Shown one piece after another: positions 36,501 through 51,500 of a DNA stretch of 64,000 bases. Under the pieces are notes generated by a model. It saw only the letters and a list, made by a program, of their open reading frames with translations. It did not search any database and had not been told where the DNA came from. The number at the start of each line of letters is the position of its first letter. The stretch's first letter is position 1. The position numbers and the translations under genes are program-made. The stretch spans positions 11,054,001-11,118,000 of the forward strand of contig CM065306.1 of assembly GCA_033032175.1 (NCBI GenBank), given 5' to 3'. Origin of the DNA: Saturnia japonica (lineage: Eukaryota; Arthropoda; Insecta; Lepidoptera; Saturniidae).

Positions 36501-39500
36501 CAGGACGTCCACTGCTGAACATAGGCCTCCCCATAGATCTCCAGAGCGACCGATCTTGTGCGGCCTGCACCCAACGGCTCCCAGCGACTTTTATTATGTC
36601 GTCTTTCCATCTAGTGGGGGGCCGTCCTACGCTGCGCTTTCCGGTGCGTGGTCTCCACTCGAGAACCTTTCTGCCCCAACGGCCGTCAGTTCTCCGAACT
36701 ATGTGCCCCGCCCACTGCCACTTCAACTTGCTAATCCTTTTCGCTATGTCGGTTACCTTAGTTTGTCTACGGATCTCCTCATTTCTGATTCGATCTCGTA
36801 GAGAAACACCAAACATAGCCCAACATTCAGAAATACCGGGCAAGAACCCTTTCTAGTGATTGGGCTTGAAATACCTATGGTTGATCATGAGTGTGTCATT
36901 TTTGTTTGTAATATATTGAAAAAATTTTTGGAAATTGTATTATTTAGAGCTATTGGCTAGTGTCTTTTGGATGAGTTACTTCCTCATTTTTTGGAATGAG
37001 GACAAAAATTGCCTTGCCGAATGCTGTTGGTATTTTCTTACTTGACCAGATCTTAACAAATATATTTAAGATATGTTTAAGAACCGAGGGACATTTCTTG
37101 TATACTTCATACGAAATGCCATCAGGGCCGGGAGCTGACTTGGATGCTTTCTTTTTAATTTGATTGCTTATTTTCTCAGGGCTAGATGGGTTGATTTGAA
37201 AATTCTTCTTTTGAAAGAGGATTCTTAGGTCTTCGGATGTTTGGATCTCTATACAGTCTTCCATGCTTCGGCACTTCATATGTGCATTTAAAATGATCGT
37301 AAATCTGTTAGTTGGCCAAAGAAGCTTTCCCTGTTGTTCACTGAAAATGTTTTTCGAATACTGGAAAGGGTTTTTATCAAAGTCCACTTCATGTTTTGCT
37401 CTGTTAAAATTATTTCTATCCTTTGTAATTTGTACCGATATTTCTTGAATTAATTTAAGGATTGATCTTAATGCCCTAGACAATTGGTGACTTGATGGGT
37501 ATCGCCCATGGCTTTGGCTTTTCGAAGTTGTTTGATTAATTCTCTTTTCCTTCTCCGCATTTTCAATTTGAAATTATTTTGTCTATTCCTTCGAGCATAA
37601 CAACTTCGTGGTGGATAATGCTCACAGAAATATGTATATACTGTGTCCTGCAAAGTACCTACTTGGCTATTCAGGTCTTGTTTTGTTTCTGGATGTTTTA
37701 ATAGGATTGCCAAGTTTTGGTCATGCATTTTCAAGGTAGAATTTTTTTGACTAGGGGTGCTAAGACGTGTCCTGATGTCAATGGACTTTGATGGACTACA
37801 CACAATGGCTCACTTTGGGATATGTGAGGGTTAACTCTATCCGCAGTGATCGATGAAGTACTAACCGACGGCTGTCGCGCTTCAACACCACTATGCATTT
37901 TTAAGTATTTATAAAACCAGGCTCGTCTCTTGTAAGTTTTCCCGCACGCAGGGCATCGTAATTCCGCTTTGTCGGGACAGAGGGCGTAATAACGGTGATA
38001 AATCGGGACGAATGGCTATCCTAAGCATGAATGACTGTGCGGTGTAACGTGAATAATCCCATAGTCAAATAAAATTACAAGTTCCTTTTTTAAATGTTGC
38101 AATCTTTGACTTTGTAAAAATCTCTTAAGAAAATATATTAGGTACATGAACTCTCACTAAACTATTTCCTTTTCTTTATTTTCTCGATGACAGTTCTAAT
38201 TTGATAGTTGTAGTGTTGTGACCAAATAAGTAATGATATTGATCGCATATATTTATTATATTTTGAACACAACAAATACAACAAAAACATTCAAATATAT
38301 TTTTTCAAGGTAGGAACACTCAATGACCCGCCGCCATTTTGTTTTTGTTTTAATCAGTTACTCGCAACGAGACGGTCGTGCTAGTTTCTACATTTCTGTT
38401 CGCTGAGTTTTTTCACATAATCCATACGTTACGTTGTGTATTTTGTGTTCCTCCGTGTTGATTGCTGCCCAGCTATCAAATAACAAAATGCTAAAGGATT
38501 TCTTCTGAAAAGGCAGGCGAGAGAACTGGTGATCAAGGTTCGTAATTACTTTGAAGCAGAGTATCAAAATGGTGGCCCGCTATTACCACTGTCGCAAGTG
38601 CGAGAGCGTGTTGCGGCCGTATTAGGAATTAGTGGACCTACTGTTTCAAAAATTACTACCGAAGCTTACGGTACAAGCGGCATGGAGGAAAATAAGCTTT
38701 GTACGCCGAAGAAAAAACGCCAACCACGTCGTGTGACATCGGTTGACAACTTCGACGCTGATGCTATTCGCCGTCATATATATCACTATTAATTGCGCAA
38801 AGAAATTCCAACACTTAAAAAACTTGTTGTTTATTTACGTGAATGTGGTTTGTTCATTGGCCAAAAATCGTCATTAAGCTTGGTTATGAAAGAAATTGGA
38901 TTTTCTTATAAAAAATAGGACAAACGTAAAATATTGATGGATCGTCACGACATTGCTATGGCTCGCTGCGAATTTTTGAGCGAAGCCAAAAAGATATCAA
39001 ATTGGTCAAATGTTATTTTCATTGACGAGACTTGGTTAAATGCAAACCACACAGTATCTAAGAACTGGACTGACGACACCGCCGCTTCTACTAGTTCAGT
39101 GCCAATGGGAAAAGGTGAACGCCTTATCATATACCATGCAGGGTCTACGAAAGAATTCGTGTCAGATGCTTTACTGGTCTTTAAATCCAATAAAACTGGA
39201 CTCCCACGAAGAAATGAACGCGGAGATTTACGAAGGATGGTTTAAAGAAATGGTGCAATCTCTGGAAGAACCGTCCATAATTATTATGGACAACGCTACA
39301 TATCACTCCTGACAAATTGATAAAATGCCGACGCAGGCCAATAAAAAACAATTGATAATTGACTGGCTCCAACGTCATGGTGAAAATGTGGATAGTACTT
39401 TATTAAAAAAAAAAACAATTAGTGAATATTTTAAAATCGAAAAAAAGCCTCCCTAAAAGATATATTATCGACGAGAAAGCTGCCGAATGTGATCATTGGG

Positions 39501-42500
39501 TTCTTCGACTTCCGCCGTATCATTGCTAGTACAATGCTATAGAACTAATAGGGGCACAAATCAAAGGACACGCCGCTCGAAACAATACCCATCTCCCTTT
39601 TACGGCAAACAATGTCAGATTTATTAAAAAATGCATGTGCGGAAGTAACTGCCGAAAACTGGGAAAAAATTGTGAGAAGAACCCAAAACATTATAGCGTC
39701 GGATTGGGAATTTCATGTGGCATTCGATAATATACAAGTACAGGAACTTATAATAAATGTTGGGAAGAGTTTATCGAGTGACTGACGATTCATCAGATTT
39801 TGATTAAAATAAATAAATAAAGTTTACCTGTCGTTATAATTATTGCGTTGCATTGTCGAGTACTTACATATACCTACTTATTTTACAACAGCTTCGAAAG
39901 TTTTGAAGAAGTTGGCATTATCAATCAAGAATTAATACGTGTAACATCTTGTAATGAAATATAATATTAGTTAATAAATTTGTACAAAAGTATCCGGCAG
40001 TAGTTTAGTTTCTTACATTTTGTAAAAAAATATCGGGTCTGTTATCGTGTTACGTTTATCGATATAGCTTCATCCCTATCAGTTTCTCCGACTCTGGTAT
40101 AACCTTGTACGTGTGTAAACGTCATATTTTTATAAAATAATTCATACATAATGTAAAAAAGACGCTCGTTCAAGTTTTCACAGGAGCTGTCATCGAGAAA
40201 ATAAAGAAATGGAAATGGTATAATAATGAAAAATTAATCTTTTTGTATATACAAGATAATTTTTAACAAAAAAGAAAACCATATTCAATGATTTTGAAGA
40301 GTTCCCTGGTGTATCTTCGAAATTGAAGATCATCCAAATCGGTTCATAAACAAAGAAGTTATGGCTGAATATCCGAATTGAGTAACATCAATCTTTTTTT
40401 GAAGTCGATTTAATAAGCATATAATAATATACAGCGTTATTTTTTATTATGTGTGAAACCGGCCGTGTGCTACTTCTGTACACCGTATCTAGCAACATTT
40501 GTTCTACGACTTTACCGAATCCCTAATACATAAATAAAAAAATATATCAAAGATTTTTTGTTCTGTCTAAATTCTTTAAAGTCTACGACACAATAAAGGC
40601 ACCGCACACCACATGCCGCGCCCGCCCGCAAGTGAAGGTATCTGACAGTGTATTATTCAGTGTCGCTAGCGAGTTTCCATAGAGTTACATTTATTAAATT
40701 AATTATTATTTTTTGTATGAAAAAATTGACCAATGAATTTCGAAAAGTCGTAGAACAAAAGTTGTTAGTTTAGTGTATGGAACCAGTTCCTACCCGCTTT
40801 CATATATAATAAACAATAACGCTGTATAGTTACTTTTTATAATTAATCTTTACTATTTTCCTCGCCACAACTGGGTATAGAATTATTAAATAATTATAAA
40901 TGTACTTTGTTCAAATATTTTATTAGGAGCTCAAGCAGAGGGCTTAGAAATGCTGAAAAAAGAGACAGAAACAGAAAAGACAGTACAACAAGTACTCAAC
41001 ATGAACCAGAAAGACCTAGAAAGGATAGTAATGTTAGCATACAACATGAAGCATTATCTGCCAGTATAAGACAAAAGGATCGGGAGCGAAGAGATAGTCA
41101 CAGAAGCAATCGCTCTTCAACTATAGGTAACAGTAGAGATGACCTCGACCGGTGGCGATCTTTACGCTCTTATAGTAGAGAACAAAGTACAGAAGGGTTA
41201 GTTTGTTTTTTTTTCATTTATGTGTTATTTATATTTATGGTAGCGTGTAAGTGTTAAAAATATTCTTTTTTCAGAAGGATCGTGTCACAGTGTAACAGTA
41301 GAGATGTATCTAGCAATCGTACCCTCAGTCCGAGAGACAATGACGGTTTTCGAGTACCAACCAATCTTCACAAAATGACTACTTGGCCTTCAGGAAATCA
41401 GGTTAAAAATAGAGATTAATACTTAAATATATTGTGAAAAGTGCAGCATTGTGACACAAGAAAATTTGTGATATCTAGAAATCTGCAAAAGTGTAACCAA
41501 AGATTTTATTTAAAAAGCGGATTTAGATACATTTCACTAGCAGTAAAATGTTATTTAACATTGTTATTATATGAAAACTCATAAACAAGTTAAGTTCTAA
41601 GTATTTGTTTTACAAAAACAATTGGTAACGATTTGATTAAATAATCATATGAGTTATATATGAAAATTGGTAAAGTTAAATTGCATTTTATCATTTGTGA
41701 AATGTGTCAAAATAGCTTTATAGATGTAGTCTTTGATTACTGTCTGTATAGAAAGAGGGAAACTGTAAACGGCTTTTCATACACCATAATATTATGTCGT
41801 TAGTGTGTAGAAGTAATTTCGGTAGACATCTAATTGAAAAGATCAAAAGTTATTAAACTTGCTTATGTATAAATTGCTTTTTTATTTTAGAACGCATACA
41901 TAATAAAATAATTTGAAAAAAAAAAAAAAAACAATTGCATTAAAAAGTATGTTTGATTATTAGCAGTTAGTGTTAGCCAAGCGATTAATCCAATTTAATT
42001 CACAAGTAATAACACTGTTAAAGACTTTTTGGATCTTATATCTTATACACAACAAAGATCGTTGTTATCTAATTAACATTATTTATTATTTCAGAAGAAG
42101 AATAATGCATCTAGTGGGCCTAGAACATCGAGTATCGAACGTGGGCGGCACACGCCTATCGGGGAAGGCGAAGGCGGCGGGGGTTCGGTTGCTGGTGCCC
42201 CAGAGGGAGGAACAGGCGCCCGTCGTTCTCGCCGTAGCGCAGGTCGGAGGCGCGGTCGTTATACAGACGGGCATACGTCTGCGAACACCGCTACTACACA
42301 GCCTGCTTCCTCTACCCCTACTAATTGGAGGGAGGAAATCCTAGAATCCAAAAGACATATTTCGCATGACAAGTATGTTTTCACAACTTTTACTTTATAA
42401 TTGTTACGTTTATTTGCTTTTTTATTCTTTTCAAATTGAGAAAAACATTTGTTAGTACAAATATATACTATACCTACCTTGTTGATCGTACGAAGGCTTT

Positions 42501-45500
42501 CATAACATATCCACAGAACGTAAATTGTTTCGTCGTGTAAATTATGACATATCAATAATTAAAGTGTTCCAGATTGCGATCTCAATTGTTGTTATAGTTT
42601 ATTTTCGTTATTTCATTTCCACAGCTTATAAATATATGGAATCATAATCGTATTGTCGATTATATTTAGCTTTAAAAAGGAATCGATAATTGAAATATCA
42701 ATTTCCAATTTAAGTTATGTTACATCTCTTAAGTAAACATTTGTGCCATGCAAGCCGTCTTAGGATGGACCAGGTAAAGCTGTAGTCAGTAACTCGAACA
42801 CAGCGACAGCTATCGTGATAAGGGATAACATAAAAACAGTCTCAATTAAAAAGGTCTACCAACTCTCGTGGTGATTAGTCAAACGTTGTTGGAGTTCATA
42901 AATCTCATAAATACAAATATCCATTTTTATATAACTACTAGCGGTGTACCCGCGACTCCGCACGCGCTTTTTATTACGCAATAATTATTTTCATCCCGTA
43001 ATTTGTTCTTAACTCATATTATTGACAATTCAAACAACCTATCAATTGAGGAATGACATGTACTTCCCATGTACAGTTTTCATGAATATTGGTTGAGAAT
43101 TATCAAAATAGTTTTTTTTAAACATATTTCTGATACCTTTGATGACGATTATAGCCTATCCATTATGAAATCACGTATGCATCCCGTCTATGCAATTATG
43201 TCAAAACTGGTTGGGAATTAATATACATTTAAACATTTGAAATTCTTAAATATTTTTGACATTTCTTATAGCCTATCAATAAACCAATTACATATTTCCC
43301 GTTTGTGAGTTAAATCCGGACATACAAACTTATAGACAAAAATTTCAAATAGTTCAAATAGTTGTATGCTTATCAGGAAATTCTGGAAAAAATATTCAAT
43401 GTACAGACAGAACTACAGATTTTATAATATAGATATGTAGAAGATAAACAGATGATAAATAATTTACAATATAAAACAGTGATAGGTATTCAATTTATTA
43501 AGGTGCCTGTTTTATAAAGTAAGAAAGTAAACAATAAGTTTCTTTACTTTATTTTCAGACATCCCGACAGCGGATTTCAAGGCAATCGACTGAACAGCAC
43601 TGTAACAGACAAAACAGAACTATCCACATCACATCCTGGGTTGATTATGTTACCACAAAGTTCTATTTCTCATTTGCAGAAAGATTTAGGGTTAGTGTTT
43701 GATGATTCACATTCTTGTATCTAATACTAGATTTGGTTTTAATGAAAGTATAATAAATAAATTGATATTACTATTTCAGGCGAAGTGGCCCTTTGGAAAA
43801 TAAGAGTAAAACTTTGTATGATCATCAAAATCCATCTAAACCAATTATTGTGCAAAATAGTCCTACAAGAATGGATATGAGATTGGAAAGAGGTGTGTAC
43901 ACTGGAAAACTATAAAACTTATATAAAATAATAAACTTAAGTCTCAATCATTTGCACACACACTTATGTGCACATTTCATATTATTTGTCCATATTGTTA
44001 ACGTGTTATAACGTGAATTACTAAAAAATTCTGTACCAATTTAAATGTAATTTTCAGAATGAATTCGAGGAAGCGTCTAAATTGCATTTTGTTACGCATT
44101 TCTATGTAGGCTAAGCAATTTTAGGGAATACGCATGAATTATTTTTATATTTGTAATCAATTGTATACATTAATACTGCAAAAAAAACATAAAAATATTA
44201 ATAAATATGTATTTTAAAATTGCAACTAGATTAGGACGATTTAAACGCCTCCATTTTGGCGTGCTGTCACCGCAACAATATTCATATCTTGTATACTGTA
44301 GCGTCTTTAGTAGCTAAGATAATTTAGTATATAATCCAAACACAACGGCGACCACCGAGAGATCGTAATCCATCGACGGTCACCGTTATCATGCCAGCCT
44401 GCATTACTCTAATTGGATATGCACAGGCTGATTCTGAAACGTGACACGCGAAACTAAACTTGTCACAGTGTCTCTCTTTTGGTATGTCGTCGGTGTATCC
44501 ACCTGCAAAGAGACGTTACATATGCATACGTTTTTTGTTTATTATTTCTGAGATATTAAGGTCTTAAATTAAGTTAAAAATAAATATGAAGATTTGGGTT
44601 AATTTAGTATAATTTCACTGTATGCATTAAATATTACTTATGTATACATTACTTTTTTATATGTACATAAGGGCAATTTATAAACCATACACACTTGTAT
44701 ATAATATACAAGTGACACTTCAATACGTGTAGAAATGTACTCTAAATGTACTCTCAGACTATAAACTACTACCATACCAAATTTCATTAAATTTGGTCCA
44801 GTAGTTTTTGCGTGATTGTCGTTCAAACATCCAGACAGAGACAAAACTTTCCAAAACTATCGAAATGTGTTCTCTCCATTACACTAGACACCCCGTCAGA
44901 ATTTTTTCTCAAATATCTTCAGTGTACAGCTTTCGACTCTTTACTCTTTTATTATAACTATAGATTAACTATGTCTATTTCTAACTTTTAATAAAGACTC
45001 TTTGATCTCTTGCCTTAAATCGCTAGATTATGTGCATGTGCAGTTGTTGATTATATCTAAACTAACAAGGTGTTCGGATATTTATCGTGATCCACTAATG
45101 CGGTAATATCCAAAAGTCTAATTGTTATCGCTCATTAGTTGCGCTCTGGGCACATGGTCCGGAATAAATTTTGCTATCTGAAGAAAAATCGTGGGTACTT
45201 TGCCTATTTGTGAACAAAGCGATGCTTCTAGCCTCTGTAAACCATAAGGTGAATGTTCTACTGTTTGTATATTATTAGGAATTTTATAAGAAAACATTCT
45301 TTTAATTTGATAATCATATGGTCATATCAAATGCACAAAACACCCTTCGCCATTGTCTAGCGACTTTCTACACTCTTAAGTTAGTCGAACTGCGATAACA
45401 ACAGTTTTCCATAGATATTCTTCATTATTGCAAAGTAGTAAGTATTATAGAATACACTAACTTGTACAAAATTTTCACGTGGCATGAGATAGGGTTTGTT

Positions 45501-48500
45501 CTAAATTACAAAAAATAAACGTCCTGTAAGGTTAGCTATAGTGGTGTACATGTGTCGCAGTTGTTTAAAGCTGTCATTAAGTTTTGTAGTTCATTTGATA
45601 GGAATCAAAGAGATGTCATCGCGAGTTGTTGCTAACTACGACAATAATGAGGCAGCACGTGCTGATCGACACCGCGCACTCTTGCAAGAGATAGACCGCG
45701 CTGACGTCATCCTACAGGCTCATATGCTCAAGTCTCCTGTAGTATTAGCAGACCACTGGAGTGATCTCACCGACATTAGGTACGTTCAATACTTGTATCA
45801 ATATTTTCAGCCGAAAGTCCACTGCTGGACATAGCCTCCTCCAATGAAATGATTAATGTATGTAAATTTTTATTTTAAATATTAATGTATAATGATACTA
45901 GAGGTTTCTTAGTCTAATGTTAGTAATTTAATATATTATGTAGATGCTCTCATGGGCATGGAGCTTCGCCGAATGGCGAAGAAAAAGTCTCTCAATTACA
46001 AAAAAAAATAATACATTGAAAATGCTATCGAAATAACGAGCATACCCGATGCGTTATATAGCATTATAGTTAATCGAAGGCTACATCAGTTAATCGACTG
46101 GGAGTTTGCTATGAAACGTTTTAACCTCCGTCAGGTTGTGCTGAAACTTGAGGACATGCATTGCATCTCGTTTTTTGTCAATAATTCGGTCATTTGTGAG
46201 TCGATCTTGACTGAGGCTGCCAATCCACTAATGCGGAGCGAGGAAGCGCAGCGAGGTTGCGGAGTTTTGTCGACCGATAGTATTGCATAAAAATCTCAAA
46301 TCAGTATCAGAGGACATGGGCTTGCGAGGTTTATTAAAATTTCATACATTTTATATGCGGAGCAAGGAAACGGAGCGAGGAAGCTGAGCGGAAAAACGGA
46401 GTCCGTACAACTAGGCCGCCGCCGCACAGTGGTTCAAGTTTTAAAAAATGGGTACATAGGAGTTTCTATCTGATTTTTGATAATTGGATTACTAATCTTG
46501 AACATAACTTTTATTAAAATACAAATTCCTAATTATAATAGTGAAGATTTTTTTTCCCCCTTAATTTTAGCAACTTTAAGGTGATCTAAGAGTACTTGCT
46601 GTTTAACCTACCCCAAATAAAAATAAGTAACGTTAGGTTGAGGCGGCAAATGTTCGAAAATGATGTGTATTTGTATTTAGAATTTAGAATATCTTATTTT
46701 ATGCTAATATATATGTATATATATTATACATATTACACTCCTCAATTGAAACCGTTTTGTGAGAAAAAGTAAAAAGTGCTTTTTGCTCAACTGGTGATAA
46801 AAGAAAGATTTTTTTTTCTCAAAAACTGTTGACTTTATCGAAATTTTTCTAAGATCAAAAGCCATTAATTATTCTTTGAAAAGTACACCTTAAAAATATT
46901 AGCCACTTTGCACGTAAAAAATATAAAATGCGGCGGACATGTTTATTATTATTTGACATTCAGAACACTTTAATCTACAACAAAATATACACTAGAAGCT
47001 GCTCAACTGATAACTTTTCGAGAGCTGCAATAACACTTGAATTTTTCCATGGAAGAATAAATTTAATCATTTATTCTTCAATACTATTTTGATTGTATAT
47101 CGAAATTTCTCCAAGAATAAAAATTATTTGAATTATGATCAATCATTCTTTAAAACAAAAATTAGATTTAAATTTCAATTTTCGTTGCCTATGATTTTGC
47201 GAATCCTGACCCACTGTGCACCACCCTCTTTAAATGACTCGCAACACAGCTCCTCAACACCGCTCCGCAGCCTCGTTCAGCGTTAATGGACAGACACAGT
47301 CCGTATCTCAGCTCCGCAGCCTAGCTCCGCATCAGTGGACAGGCAACCTACGTGAAGTACCTTGAAAGTCACAATTTGTAGCGCGTATCGCTTTACATGG
47401 GATTGTGTTTCGCATACCGCTCATAGATGTTCATTATAGTAGCGGCACGCTATGATGGTCGTTTTGACGTTTGTCCACTCATAGAGCTTCGTATAAAATA
47501 ATAACTACGTTTGAAGTAGCAAATTATTGTTCTTTATTGTCAATAGTGACATGCAGTTAGTCATAAAATTTATCGAATGTATAATTTTAGGACACAAAAT
47601 TAATTTATTACACTGATTTCTAAACTATATATATATATATTGTAGTCTATCTATATAATACGGTTCTGCGGACAAATCTTGTCACATTTTTACTAACAGC
47701 AAAGGAAACGGTGGCCTTTTGACAGAATCCCTTATTGGATTATAATTATTAGTGTACTTATACCACACAACTTATAATTTATGTTTTTGCCAAAATAAAA
47801 AAAATATATATTTAATACGATCGTTGTACCGACCACCGGCTAAAACTACCGATATCCGGATGGGTAAAATATTCCCTGTTCAGACGCCTGGGGTTCTGAG
47901 TGCACTGTTTTATGCGTGGTTGCGGATTCACCTACCCCAGCAAAAATGTAGCAGTAAAGCCCACCCACCTGGAGGTTTTTTAGCGCTGCACCTAGTAGGT
48001 AGCCACGTAGCCGGCCGGCGAATCTCTTTCACTCGCAACCTACACCCGAATACGTTTATCCCGACGCGTCTCTGGTATATAATTCTTTTACACCGTGTTT
48101 TATCGCACAATTAACCTTAATAATAACTAAAGGCACAGTTTCTTATTATAACACCACGAATAAAAATGGCGGCAGCAGTGAACTCGACTACACGACGATT
48201 AGTAGTGGCTTCAAAAACAGCGGCGCGTGCCGCCGGGGTTGTCACGCGCACGCATACTATTGTAATGTGTCAAAACGGCCATCATAGCGTGCCGCTATTA
48301 TAAGACTAGGTACTAATTGTAAGAGTAAGTACAGTGTAAACTCTTTATAACGTTATCCTTTATAACGATAAACTCCCTATAACGTTGAAGTGAGCCCAAC
48401 TTGATTGGTTTGCGTTAAAACCCACATATTGAGACATTCTTTATAGCGATACGTCATTCTCTATTATGAAGAAATGTGTAGGAAGACGATTCCACCACAT

Positions 48501-51500
48501 ATCTAGATATGAATAGAATACATAAAATAATACAAAACAAGTACTGGCATAGCAAAAAACGTCAGACAAAGTTATCAGACTATATGTGTAAACAATAATT
48601 TATAAGCATTTATTATCTAAGACATACATATTAAAAATTCTTGTTAATTTGGTTGTTTCTTTGTTCACTCCATATAACGATAACTCTCTATAACGACAAA
48701 ATGCTCAGTCCCTTGAGTTTCGTTATAAAGAGTTTACACTGTATCATACCGTGAGCGGCGCAGCTTATATTGTTAATGATTATCATTTTGATAATGCTAC
48801 AATGTGGTTTACAGAACATTTTTACAGAATGCCCTACAAAGACTTCTGATGTCTGATCTGAAGTATTGTCAAGAGGATAATGCAGAGCATCATTTTTGGA
48901 AAATTTTATATCACAACTTTATAGAAGTATTAAGGAAAAGTTTCCCGCAAGTAACACCGGAGGAAAAGCCGAAAATAGTGAAACTTATTAATACAATCAT
49001 CGATGAAGGCAACTTATATTTTGAGAATCTAGTCCAAATATTAGAGAAAGCTTATAAATTTAACGTGGACGACTATATAAATGATAATCACGTGATACCG
49101 CCTAAAGGGTTAGGGTACGTTGGGCTTGCTCTGATTTCTGTTCAAAAGTTATACGTTTCTATGGGAGACTTGGCGAGGTATAAAGAACAAGTGAATGAAA
49201 CTAACAATTATGCTAAGAGTAAACTCTGGTACACTAAAGCGCAACAGATCAATCCAAAGAACGGAAGGCCATACAATCAGCTGGCTATATTAGCAATATA
49301 TGCTGTAAGTATACAATATATTATTCGTATATAGTAAAAGAAAAAGTATCTTAGGAGGCATATCAAGATCATGCTCTTAGGCACCATATACTCGTATATC
49401 ATTGGAGTATCTAGGGTTATTTTCCTGATAGGCCTTGCCTTTGAAAAACTTTGACCGATAAAGCCAAAGCTCAATTTTGGGCCAATGCCTTGTTGTTTGC
49501 ACCAGATAATTCTGTGGTGGAAATGGACTACGTTTCGCTCTAGTATCTGCAAGTTGCAACTGTAACAGTGTTGATGCGAGTTTGATGCTGTTGTCGATAT
49601 TCTTGAACAAGTACTCTATTTACATTATATACAGTGCAGTCATTTTACTTAGCGAGTATTAAACATTTCTGAGAAATTTAGTTATTAAATAAAAATACAT
49701 TTTGTTTCTTTAAAACAGAGAAGAAAATTAGATGCAGTTTATTACTATATGAGAAGCTTGATGTCATCGAACCCATTCCAATCAGCACGGGAAAGTTTGC
49801 TGTCATTGTTCGACGAGAATAGGAAAAAGGTATTTATTTTAGTCTTTCTATTTCTCGGTGAAGATTATATCAGTTATTTTAAATTAATAAACATACATAT
49901 GTATGTAAGGTGATAATATATCTAAGTCGATGATATCGACAGTAAAATTAAATAACGAGAATGTTTTGTTTTGCCATCATCATACAAAGCGAAAAAAAGG
50001 AGTTCTAGACGTTTCTTTTTATGGGTCGTAATATACAGTGGTGGTCGTATAATTAGAAACACTACCAACGGTCCTTGACATTATGTAAGATACTTCACCG
50101 CAATCGTTTTTATTTTGAAATTAAACAATAAATAGGACAATAATATGTTCAAAGATTTATCATTTATTAGAAAAACAATATAAATCCCATTACACAAGTG
50201 CAGTTTCAATATAACATTACGGACAAACATTTCAATCAGTTTTAAGGTTGAACAATAATGGTCAACTAATTAGAAACAACAACAAAAAAGTATAAAAAAA
50301 CTATTTTTTTTAGCAATTAATATTGTTATTTACGAAATACCTACTATCCACAGCCTACCAATAGTTATAATTAATATTTAGTGGCGTATCCCTTACTTTC
50401 AACAACAGCACTGCAACGACGTGGCATTGATACAATCAATTTCATACATTTTTCTAGGGGGATTGAATTCCATGCTGCAAGAAATGCTCCATATAGTTCG
50501 TTTTGACTGGTGTTACGTTTGTTTGAGACTTTCTTTTTAACAATATACCAGAGATTTTCTATCGGGTTTAAATCCGGACTATTTGCTGGCCAGTGTAAAA
50601 CGGATATACGCTGTTCGCTAAGGAAACATTTGACGCTATTGGCCGTGTGTTTAGGGTCATTGTCATGCTGAAAGATCCAGATTACAGGCAAATGATCGTC
50701 CGCGTAGGGAATCATGGAGTACTCTAAGATATTTTTGTATTGCCATTGTTCCATTGTACCTTCAATCTTCCGAACGGGTCCAACTCCACGTCCGGAAAAA
50801 CACTTTGCTCAAAAGCGCTTATTAAGCCTCTGCATATGATCTTTAATCAGTCACTCAAAGAAGGAATATTTCCCGATTTATGGAAAATCTCATATGTAGT
50901 CCCTATTTACAAGTCAGGTAATAGGAATGTCGTATCAAATTATAGACCAATATGTATTATCTCACAATTTGCAAAAATATTTGAGGGTATTATATACAAA
51001 GTTGTGTATTGTCAAGTAAACCCCATGATAAGCTTGCGCCAGCATGGTTTCATGTCTAATCGTTCTACAACATCAAATTTACTTATATATGCTAATTTTA
51101 TATCCAATACTTTGGAAGGCCGAGGCCAAGTTGATGCTATTTATACAGATTTTGCCAAAGCGTTTGATCGCGTTGATCACTCTTTACTCATAGCCAAACT
51201 TAATCACGCTGGCATTCATGGCAATCTGTTAAGGTGGTTTGAGAGCTATTTATGTAATCGTTCTCAGCTAGTTGCATTGGCAGGCTACGAATCTTCACCT
51301 TTCATACCTTCATCTGGTGTCCCCCAAGGATCAAAACTGGGACCATTATTGTTTTTAATTTTTATAAACGACCTCTTAGATTCCTTAAATTGTGATTGCC
51401 TAGCCTATGCGGATGATATAATAATATATATTCGGGTAACAAACCTAAGTGACTGTATTAAGTTACAGAGTGACCTTAACACTCTCGAGTTATGGTGTAT

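Noticed and set aside
36428..36856. Two overlapping plus-strand open frames of 115-142 codons
   Set aside because: They are antisense shadows of the RTE ORF2 C-terminus (36475-36823).
48332..48741. Possible regulatory array of TATAACGATAA motifs upstream of exon 10
   Set aside because: The motifs are the terminal and sub-terminal repeats of a TA-flanked MITE.
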